Positions 1 to 5,539 of a DNA stretch of 5,956 bases are shown here, in pieces. Both the position numbers and the translations under genes were made by a program. The DNA is from Candidatus Fermentibacteraceae bacterium (GTDB lineage Bacteria; Fermentibacterota; Fermentibacteria; Fermentibacterales; JCC-6): contig JAOZQW010000147.1 of the NCBI GenBank assembly GCA_029932015.1, positions 1 through 5,956 on the forward strand, given 5' to 3'. The notes beneath the pieces are model-generated. The model did no database searches. It was not told the origin of the DNA and worked only from the letters and a program-made list of their open reading frames with translations. Position 1 is the stretch's first letter. Each line of letters opens with the position of its first letter.

Positions 1-57
1 TCAGGCCGGGCCTCATTTCTTCAATAATCGAAGAATTCAGGCCCGGCCTCATTTCTT
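1..57. repeat. GC-rich direct and inverted repeat, possible terminator
   Basis: Two 21-bp copies at 1-21 and 37-57 differ at one base. Their cores, AGGCCGGGCCT (3-13) and AGGCCCGGCCT (39-49), are exact reverse complements of each other, so the element is also an inverted repeat. Positions 3-22 can pair with 30-49 in a 20-bp stem with two mismatches and a 7-nt loop (23-29). Each copy is followed by the same pyrimidine-rich tail, TCATTTCTT. A strong GC stem with a T-rich tail in a non-coding stretch suits a transcription terminator for a gene left of the window, perhaps duplicated. The tail is not a clean T run, so termination is inferred. A mobile or protein-binding repeat is an alternative. 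Confidence 0.6.
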
Positions 58-157
58 GCGTGAGTTTACCACTTCCCTCTACGTAAGCTAGTGGGCAAGC
101 ACCCCGTTGCGTCCCATTTCAGTATGTTCAATCAAATAAATAACTGACCCCGGATAG

Positions 158-173
158 GTGTTATTCATAACAC
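158..173. promoter_or_regulatory. 16-bp interrupted palindrome, candidate operator
   Basis: GTGTTATTCATAACAC has two perfect 7-base arms (158-164 and 167-173) around a 2-base centre. It lies 80 nt before the purE start and overlaps the possible -35 hexamer, which is where a dimeric repressor would bind. It does not look like the E. coli PurR site or the Bacillus PurBox as I know them, so the regulator is unknown. It could also form a small RNA hairpin if transcription starts upstream. Confidence 0.4.
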
Positions 174-192
174 GTTACCCACTCCGTATAAG
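164..192 (+). promoter_or_regulatory. Weak sigma70-like promoter candidate
   Basis: TTCATA at 164-169 matches four of six bases of the bacterial -35 consensus. TATAAG at 187-192 matches five of six bases of the -10 consensus. The spacer is 17 bp. Transcription would begin near 199 and give a leader of roughly 55 nt before purE. Such matches occur by chance, and the organism's sigma or TATA-box preference is unknown, so this is only a candidate. Its overlap with the dyad and its position before the first gene are the reasons to list it. Confidence 0.22.
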
Positions 193-241
193 TCTAGTAT
201 GTTACGCGTCCACAGCAGTAGATCAGCAGTTCAGCTACAGC

Positions 242-249
242 GGAAGGAG
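242..249 (+). promoter_or_regulatory. Ribosome binding site of purE
   Basis: GGAAGGAG ends four bases before ATG 254 and decides the purE start. The same frame stays open back to GTG 158, but that extension has no comparable ribosome binding site. It would also add about 32 residues unlike the PurE family, which starts directly at the first beta strand and its GS.SD loop. Confidence 0.75.
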
Positions 250-253
250 CAGC

Positions 254-718
254 ATGAAGCGAGTGATCATCATCATGGGTTCGAGAAGCGATCTGGAGTG
301 GTCGAAGAGGATCTCCACCGTTCTGGACCAGTTTGGGATCGACTGTGTTCTAAGGATCGCCTCTGCTCATAAGGTGCCTCTCAAGTGCTTTGAGCTGATC
401 AAGGAATACGAGAAGGAGGATGCTGTCTTCATTACCGTTGCAGGAAGAAGTAATGCCCTGAGCGGATTTACCGATGCCCAGACCCACTGCCCTGTTATCG
501 CCTGCCCGCCCTACAGTGACAAATTCGGAGGAGGCGATGTCTACTCCAGTCTGAGAATGCCGTCCGGTGTTGCTCCTCTCGTGGTACTTGAACCGGCGAA
601 CGCCGCGTTTGCAGCCGCGAAGATCATAGGCCTCAGTGATCCTGGTGTTCAGGCAAAAGTCAGGGATTATCAGGCGAATTTAAGAGCCAAATTGGAAAAA
701 GACGATCAGGAGATATAG
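254..718 (+). CDS. purE: AIR carboxylase, class II PurE
   Basis: This 154-residue protein should be a cytosolic phosphoribosylaminoimidazole carboxylase, converting AIR and CO2 to CAIR in de novo purine synthesis. Visible motifs are the N-terminal strand with MGSRSD (8-13), SAHK (37-40), AGRSNALSGF (63-72), IACPP (82-86) and SSLRMPSG (98-105). The AGRSN and SSLRMPSG motifs place it in class II, the type in Treponema denticola and the PurE half of animal PAICS. Class I enzymes such as E. coli PurE are N5-CAIR mutases with a GGAAHLPG-type loop and depend on PurK. Class II enzymes use CO2 directly without PurK, and no purK is seen here. Its length is normal. The start is ATG 254, supported by a strong ribosome binding site. 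purC follows after 2 nt, which supports the same pathway. Function is known from the family; class assignment comes from motifs I recognise. Confidence 0.95.
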   Translation: MKRVIIIMGSRSDLEWSKRISTVLDQFGIDCVLRIASAHKVPLKCFELIKEYEKEDAVFITVAGRSNALSGFTDAQTHCPVIACPPYSDKFGGGDVYSSLRMPSGVAPLVVLEPANAAFAAAKIIGLSDPGVQAKVRDYQANLRAKLEKDDQEI

Positions 719-720
719 AC

Positions 721-1758
721 ATGGGCAGCGTAAAGGATCTGGAAGTACTGGAAGCGGCAAATAGCGATAAGCCGGGGAAGGCTCGTTTCATCTACTCAGA
801 TCGATATTCCGTATTCGACTGGGGCGAGATGCCTGACAACATCCCTGAAAAAGGCGCAGCCATTACTCTTCTCGGTGCATATTTCTTCGAGAAGCTTGAG
901 AAGATGGGCATCCCCACTCACTATGTAGGTCTTGTTGAGGATGGAGAGGTCAAGCGGCTTTCCGATCTTCATGGAGTGACCAATTCGATGGAGATCGATC
1001 TGCTGCCTGTCATACATCCCGGACTGACAGGCGATCAGTACGACTATTCAGCATACAGTGATCTGAAGGGGATGCATCTGATCCCGCTCGAAGTGATTTA
1101 CAGAAACACACTGCCTCCCGGCAGCAGCGTGTTCAGGCGTTTGAAACAGGGTAAGATAACGCCGCAGGATCTGGGACTGGACAGCCCGCCAACTCCGAAC
1201 CAGAAGCTGGATGCACCCATCATAGATGTATCCACGAAGCTCGAGATCACTGACAGATACATACCATGGCAGGAAGCAGGACAGATCGCGGGAATGAGTG
1301 ATTCCGAGATATCTGAACTGAAGAACCTCACGAAAGCCCTGAACAACTTCATTTCAGATGAATACTCCAGGATCGGACTGGTCAATGAGGACGGGAAGAT
1401 CGAAGTCGGCTTCGACAGCGAGCGGCATCTTATGCTGGTCGATGTTCTTGGTACGCTGGATGAATGTCGGTTCACTCTGGACGGGATGCCTGTAAGTAAG
1501 GAAATAGCACGAGTATACTATAGAAACACTCCCTGGTATCAGGCAGTTGGAGAGGCAAAGCAGGCAGATAGACAGAACTGGAGGAGTATCTGCACTCTTC
1601 AGCCCGAACCCCTGCCACCCAGACTGAAGAAGCTGATCTCCCAGGCGTACTGCGCCGTTACAAATGAGATCACAGGAAGAGAGTGGTTCAAAGATGTTCC
1701 CCCTCTGAAAGACCTGCTTGAAGAGATCAGGGAATATCTGGAAGACGTTAATTCCTAA
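721..1758 (+). CDS. purC: SAICAR synthetase, archaeal-type PurC
   Basis: Phosphoribosylaminoimidazole-succinocarboxamide synthase joins CAIR with aspartate using ATP to make SAICAR, the step after PurE. The 345-residue length exceeds the roughly 240 residues of E. coli PurC. Recognisable segments are GKARFIYSDRYSVFDWGEMP (19-38), IPEKGAA (41-47), a shortened nucleotide-binding N-terminus, YRNTLPPGSSVFRRL (127-141), LDAPIIDVSTKLEITDRY (163-180), VDVLGTLDECRF (240-251) and YRNTPWYQAVGEAK (267-280). The YSVFDWG, DVLGT.DE.RF and AVGEAK features resemble the haloarchaeal-type enzymes I know more than the short bacterial ones. AGGAG at 708-712 sits 8 nt before ATG 721, inside the end of purE, so the two are probably translationally coupled. 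In animals these two activities are fused as PAICS; here they are separate. The C-terminal 65 residues (281-345) are less familiar to me but show no break. Confidence 0.94.
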   Translation: MGSVKDLEVLEAANSDKPGKARFIYSDRYSVFDWGEMPDNIPEKGAAITLLGAYFFEKLEKMGIPTHYVGLVEDGEVKRLSDLHGVTNSMEIDLLPVIHPGLTGDQYDYSAYSDLKGMHLIPLEVIYRNTLPPGSSVFRRLKQGKITPQDLGLDSPPTPNQKLDAPIIDVSTKLEITDRYIPWQEAGQIAGMSDSEISELKNLTKALNNFISDEYSRIGLVNEDGKIEVGFDSERHLMLVDVLGTLDECRFTLDGMPVSKEIARVYYRNTPWYQAVGEAKQADRQNWRSICTLQPEPLPPRLKKLISQAYCAVTNEITGREWFKDVPPLKDLLEEIREYLEDVNS

Positions 1759-1796
1759 CACTATGCACAGAGTACCGGGAAGCAGGGACGGAATCC

Positions 1797-3221
1797 ATGA
1801 CCACATACATCACAGTGATCATCGCGTATTTTGCCTTTGTCATTTTGGTATCTCTTTTCACCAGGAGATTTGCAAGTCGCTCCGCTGCCGACTTCCTCAT
1901 TGCAGGACGTAATCTCGGCGTAGTTGTTTGCGCTGTAGTAGTTGCAGCGGAGTGGCTTGGTGGAATGAGTACAATCGGTGTAAGTGAAAAGGCATTCACT
2001 TCAGGTACTCTGCAGCCGATTCTGTACAATATCGCAACAGCTATCGGTATGATCATCATCGGTTTCACTGTTGCTTCACGCTATAGAAAAGAGAACGTTC
2101 ATACCGTAAGCGAGATGCTCGAAACTCTCTTCGGGCAAAAGGCTCGAACTATCTCTGCCATTTCTTTTTTGATAGCCTACATAACACTGGCTTATGTGCA
2201 GCTCCAGACGTGCTCCAGTGTAATCGCTCCTCTCTTCGGCATCAGCTGGCTGTCCGCCATACTCATCTCCTCCGTTATTATTACGCTGTATACATACATG
2301 GGGGGAATGCATGCCCTTGCCGTGACCGGTATCATCCATGTTGTAACGATGTTCGCCGGGATCGGCATCGCGTTGATCATTGGGCTTGAGAAGGTCGGGG
2401 GATTGGGATCACTGCAAAGTGATCTGGTTGCATCAGGTTCACCTGCCGATCTCTACAATCCTTTCAGCGCAAATCTCAGTTACGCCTTCAGCCTGCTCCT
2501 CGGAGGCATACTGGGAGGCATGGCCGGACAGGCCAGCATTCAGCCGATATTCGCTGCACGGAATCCGCTTACTGCAAGGCGAGCTGCCATCGCATCCAGC
2601 CTGATCATTGCTCCATTCGGGATCATGGTCGGGATACTTGGACTTATCGCCAAAACCGGCCACTTCTTCGATACCGCTTCATGCGATCCGAAAATGGCTT
2701 TGCCGACACTGCTCACTTCATCAGCGTTCATCCCTCCCATCCTCGGAGGTCTTGCGCTTGCCGGGATTCTTGCGGCGATCCTGTCTACTGTCGGTCCGGT
2801 GAATTTCGCTGTTGTGACGATTGCCACAAAAGACATTTATCACGGTTTGATTAACAGAGAAGCGGATGACAGGAGAATCCTTGTCACTGCCCGGAAACTG
2901 GTTCTGCTCGTGAATGTGATCACCATACCTTTGGCAGTTCTCCTCAAAGGGGCCATCCTTGATGCAGCATATGTGTCCTACGCCATCAGAGCTATCGGAG
3001 CGATAGTCATAGTCCTCGGGATCTACGCCAGAGGCTGGATAACGCCCCTTGGGGCGAAACTTGCTTTCATCGGCGGCACTGTCACTGTGTTCATATGCAT
3101 CATCGCCGGCAAGCTGGGAATATTCAGTATCGACAAGACATATGGAGCTGTCGGGTCAGCCATTCTGTTCATTGTCATCGGCCATCTATGGACCAGATTC
3201 AGGGAGAAGAAATGTCGTTAG
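1797..3221 (+). CDS. Sodium:solute symporter (SSS/SLC5 family)
   Basis: This is a 474-residue inner-membrane transporter of the LeuT fold, expected to couple uptake of a small solute to sodium. Hydrophobic segments that I judge by eye lie near 3-21, 38-63, 71-93, 119-137, 147-168, 172-197, 223-247, 265-286, 311-339, 365-387, 389-410, 420-440 and 446-464, close to the usual 13. Family marks are DFLIAGRNLG (32-41), the unwound first core helix with GGMSTIG (55-61), YTYMGG (165-170), and LAAILST (325-331) followed by TKDIY (344-348). S330 and T331 align with the paired serines or threonines that bind the Na2 sodium in vSGLT. Its substrate cannot be read from sequence. The CoA-transferase and Kor genes directly downstream suggest a carboxylate; the purine genes upstream leave a nucleobase possible but less likely for this family. 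AGGGA at 1784-1788 supports ATG 1797. It begins 38 nt after purC, the widest gap between genes here, and overlaps the next gene by 10 bp. Confidence 0.94.
   Translation: MTTYITVIIAYFAFVILVSLFTRRFASRSAADFLIAGRNLGVVVCAVVVAAEWLGGMSTIGVSEKAFTSGTLQPILYNIATAIGMIIIGFTVASRYRKENVHTVSEMLETLFGQKARTISAISFLIAYITLAYVQLQTCSSVIAPLFGISWLSAILISSVIITLYTYMGGMHALAVTGIIHVVTMFAGIGIALIIGLEKVGGLGSLQSDLVASGSPADLYNPFSANLSYAFSLLLGGILGGMAGQASIQPIFAARNPLTARRAAIASSLIIAPFGIMVGILGLIAKTGHFFDTASCDPKMALPTLLTSSAFIPPILGGLALAGILAAILSTVGPVNFAVVTIATKDIYHGLINREADDRRILVTARKLVLLVNVITIPLAVLLKGAILDAAYVSYAIRAIGAIVIVLGIYARGWITPLGAKLAFIGGTVTVFICIIAGKLGIFSIDKTYGAVGSAILFIVIGHLWTRFREKKCR
3201..3206 (+). promoter_or_regulatory. Ribosome binding site of the CoA-transferase gene
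   Basis: AGGGAG lies 5 nt before ATG 3212, within the last codons of the symporter gene. It fixes the CoA-transferase start. The open frame runs back to 3095, but that stretch lies inside the symporter gene and gives residues foreign to the family, whereas the family's own N-terminus (L.GLKVIELA) begins a few residues after ATG 3212. Confidence 0.7.
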
Positions 3222-4432
3222 AGAATGCCCTTTCTGGATTGAAAGTCATCGAGCTTGCCAGTGTACTCGCCGGCCCAAGTGTCGGCGCCTTCCTGGCAGA
3301 GCTGGGCGCAGTCGTTATAAAAATCGAGAACCGCCTTACCCATGGTGATGTTACGCGCAGCTGGAAACTGCCAACTGAATCAGAGACAATTGATATTTCC
3401 TCTTATTTCTCCAGCGTTAACTGGGGCAAATACTCTATTGGATTGGATCTCAGAACAGAGCAGGGTCTGGAGATAGTCCATGATCTCATCGCGCAGAGCG
3501 ATATCGTCCTGGCCAGCTACAAGCCAGGTGATGCAGAGAAGCTCAGGGTTGATAATGAAACTCTCAGACAGCTCAATCCAGGTTTGATATACGCACATAT
3601 CACCGGATATGGCTCGAATAGCCATCGGCCGGGGTATGATGCGATCATCCAGGCGGAGAGCGGTTTCACATTTATGAACGGTGAATCCGACGGCGGACCG
3701 GTCAAGATGCCGGTAGCACTGATGGATGTGCTTGCCGCACATCAGGTGAAGGAGGGGATCCTGCTTGCACTTCTCCGAAGAGAAAGAACTGGCGAAGGGC
3801 AGTATCTGGAGGTTTCACTTATCCAATCCGGAGCAGCATCCCTGGTCAATCAGGCCGCAAACTGGTTGGTGGGAGGGACAATCCCGCAGAGAATGGGATC
3901 CGATCACCCGAACATTGCACCATACGGAACCATATTTCAGACAGGGGACGGCAAAGAAATCGTACTTGCCGTAGGAACGGACAGGCAGTTCACCAGGTTA
4001 TGTGAGATCCTGGGAATACCGGAGATCGCTTCAGACACGAGATTCCTTTCCAATACAGACAGAGTGAAGCATCGTGAGGAGTTGAAGAGGACTCTGCAGC
4101 AATTCATTGAAAAGCTGCCCAGGGATGAATTCCTCAAGCAGCTGACCGAGAAGAACATCCCTGCGGGCGGGGTATGTGATATGAAGGAGGTTTTCGAGAA
4201 ATCTGAAGTCCGTGAACTACTGATCGAGGCAACCAGTGCACGAGGTCCTTCTCTGCAGGGTCTCCGGACTGCTGTTTTCATTTCTGACAGCGAATCGGCA
4301 GCTAGTGAAGTACTTCCTCCGCCTCATTATGGAGAGCATACTGAAATGATTCTGAGGAGGTATCTGGGACTTCAGGACAGTTCGATTCAGGCGTTGATCA
4401 ATGAAGGCGTAATTGATGGAATGGGAGAATAG
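3212..4432 (+). CDS. Class III CoA-transferase (CaiB/BaiF family)
   Basis: This 406-residue cytosolic protein should move CoA between two carboxylic acids, as formyl-CoA, carnitine and succinyl-CoA-dependent relatives do. Family features in order are LSGLKVIELA (8-17), AGPSVGAFLAELGAVVIKIE (20-39), NWGKYSIGLDL (70-80), KPGDAEKL (104-111), NPGLIYAHITGYG (122-134), a QAESGF segment (147-152), and ALMDVLAAH (169-177). D172 there fits the catalytic aspartate that forms the acyl anhydride. RRERTGEGQYLEVSL (188-202) and the C-terminal PAGGV (near 323-327) also match. The length is normal and the frame intact. The usual N-F-R-PG segment reads ASYKPG here, a small divergence. It overlaps the symporter gene by 10 bp, and KorA starts 3 nt after its stop, so all three are probably made together. 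The acyl donor and acceptor are unknown; the neighbouring Kor genes make an acyl-CoA product or substrate of KorAB a reasonable partner. Confidence 0.94.
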   Translation: MSLENALSGLKVIELASVLAGPSVGAFLAELGAVVIKIENRLTHGDVTRSWKLPTESETIDISSYFSSVNWGKYSIGLDLRTEQGLEIVHDLIAQSDIVLASYKPGDAEKLRVDNETLRQLNPGLIYAHITGYGSNSHRPGYDAIIQAESGFTFMNGESDGGPVKMPVALMDVLAAHQVKEGILLALLRRERTGEGQYLEVSLIQSGAASLVNQAANWLVGGTIPQRMGSDHPNIAPYGTIFQTGDGKEIVLAVGTDRQFTRLCEILGIPEIASDTRFLSNTDRVKHREELKRTLQQFIEKLPRDEFLKQLTEKNIPAGGVCDMKEVFEKSEVRELLIEATSARGPSLQGLRTAVFISDSESAASEVLPPPHYGEHTEMILRRYLGLQDSSIQALINEGVIDGMGE

Positions 4433-4435
4433 GAA

Positions 4436-5539
4436 ATGATCCTGGCAAATGGCTCGATGCTTATCATTGAGGCACTGGCGGCAGCGGGAGGGGATATCTT
4501 CATTGGATACCCGATAACACCTGCTAATGCGTTGTATCAATACGGTATTCATCGCTTTCCAATGTCACTGGCAGCTCCTGATGAAATTACAACCCTCCAG
4601 TGGATGGCAGGGTTCTCCGCTACAGGGAAGTTCCCTGTAACTGCGACTTCCTTTCCCGGTCTGGCGCTGATGATTGAATCCATCAATATGGCATACATGA
4701 TGGAACTGCCAATGGTGATAGTTCTGGTCCAGCGATTCGGTCCTTCAACCGGTACTGCAACATGTGGTGCACAGGGTGATCTTCAATTTGTCAACGGGCT
4801 CATATCCGGAGGATACCCGATTCCGACATTCTGCATCTCAAGCATGGATGACTGCTGGGATGTCTCAGCCTCAGCAGCTTCTGCAGCCGTCCGACTTCGC
4901 ACTCCCGTAATTCTTCTGACATCCAAGGAGATGGTAATGCCTCTGCGGGGTTATGACGTCTCCGGTCTATCAGAGGTCAAGCCCTCTGCCGTTGATATTC
5001 CTCCGGATGATGGAGAGTATGCGCCATATCAACCCGGAGACAATCTTGTTCCAGGCTTTCTGCCTGCAGGAAGCAACAGACATCAGACCAGACTGACTGC
5101 CTCAACCCATGACCGCAGCGGGCTATTGTGCCATACCACTGAAGAGGCTCTTGCGAATACAACACGCCTTCAGCAGAAGACGCTCGGGAATCTGGCTGAA
5201 TATACCCTGCATGAACTCGATGAGGAGGACAGCGACACGATCATTGTGTCCTTCGGTATTACTTCTCCTGCTGCCAGGAGAGCGGTGACGACGCTGAGGG
5301 AGAATGGAATCAGCGTATCTCATCTGATAGCCAAAACATTGTTCCCCGTGCCATCACTTTACATCGATACGATCGGGAAGTACCGGCGAGTTGTGGTAGC
5401 CGAGGAGAATCTTAACGGGCAATTCCGGCAGATACTCTTCGGAGTCTCCAGCAGGGAAGGCGTAACCGGTGTGAATGCTATCGGGAGAATGATAACTCCG
5501 GAAGAGATCATCGAGGAGGTGACCGGAAATGGAGAGTAA
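4436..5539 (+). CDS. korA: 2-oxoacid:acceptor oxidoreductase, alpha subunit (KorA-like)
   Basis: This 367-residue protein carries the pyrimidine-binding (PYR) thiamine-diphosphate domain plus the domain II-like C-terminal domain of the ferredoxin-dependent 2-oxoacid oxidoreductases. These enzymes interconvert a 2-oxoacid and CoA with acyl-CoA, CO2 and reduced ferredoxin. YPITP (25-29) is the hallmark motif, followed by DE (49-50), TATSFPG (69-75), VQRFGPSTG (98-106), and QGDLQF (113-118). The C-terminal domain includes TIIVSFGITSPAARRAV (268-284) and VVVAEENLNGQF (319-330). The gamma domain fused to the N-terminus of some KorA proteins is absent, so gamma must be a separate chain that is not in the window. 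Several positions usually conserved in 2-oxoglutarate enzymes differ: EDE is PDE, SGPG is SFPG, and the PT after GPSTG is replaced. The substrate may therefore not be 2-oxoglutarate; pyruvate, branched-chain or aryl 2-oxoacids are alternatives. GGGAG at 4423-4427, 8 nt upstream, supports ATG 4436. The symbol denotes family only. Confidence 0.9.
   Translation: MILANGSMLIIEALAAAGGDIFIGYPITPANALYQYGIHRFPMSLAAPDEITTLQWMAGFSATGKFPVTATSFPGLALMIESINMAYMMELPMVIVLVQRFGPSTGTATCGAQGDLQFVNGLISGGYPIPTFCISSMDDCWDVSASAASAAVRLRTPVILLTSKEMVMPLRGYDVSGLSEVKPSAVDIPPDDGEYAPYQPGDNLVPGFLPAGSNRHQTRLTASTHDRSGLLCHTTEEALANTTRLQQKTLGNLAEYTLHELDEEDSDTIIVSFGITSPAARRAVTTLRENGISVSHLIAKTLFPVPSLYIDTIGKYRRVVVAEENLNGQFRQILFGVSSREGVTGVNAIGRMITPEEIIEEVTGNGE
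5514..5522 (+). promoter_or_regulatory. Near-perfect Shine-Dalgarno site of the beta subunit
   Basis: AGGAGGTGA lies inside the end of the alpha-subunit gene and is complementary over nine bases to the conserved 16S rRNA 3' end. Its core AGGAGG is 9 nt from ATG 5529. It is the strongest such site in the window and suits high, stoichiometric production of the beta subunit with alpha. Bacteria and archaea share this anti-Shine-Dalgarno, so it does not reveal the domain of life. Confidence 0.8.

Larger units (their letters stand above)
58..253. other. Non-coding leader upstream of the operon
   Basis: I find no convincing gene on either strand between the repeat and purE. The stretch is lower in GC than the genes and holds the 16-bp dyad (158-173), a weak promoter-like pair and the purE ribosome binding site. 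I do not recognise a known riboswitch in it: there is no purine-riboswitch-like core that I can see. A short CAG-rich tract (around 213-240) just before the ribosome binding site can fold weakly, but nothing compelling. Confidence 0.6.

Noticed and set aside
1..57. CRISPR array
   Set aside because: There are only two copies, separated by 15 nt, with self-complementary cores and no spacer series. A hairpin repeat or terminator explains it better.
158..253. N-terminal extension of purE from GTG 158
   Set aside because: It has no good ribosome binding site, overlaps the dyad and promoter-like region, and adds residues unlike the PurE family. ATG 254 has GGAAGGAG close upstream.
254..718. LarB or class I PurE identity
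   Set aside because: LarB proteins are longer, and class I enzymes have a different active-site loop. AGRSN and SSLRMPSG point to class II.
1098..1806. Antisense open frames under purC
   Set aside because: They lie opposite a clear gene and show no domain or motif that I recognise.
3095..3211. N-terminal extension of the CoA-transferase from 3095
   Set aside because: It lies wholly inside the symporter gene and encodes residues foreign to the family. ATG 3212 has its own ribosome binding site and leads directly into the family N-terminus.
3380..4281. Antisense open frames under the CoA-transferase
   Set aside because: The sense strand carries a full conserved protein; the antisense products have no recognisable motifs.
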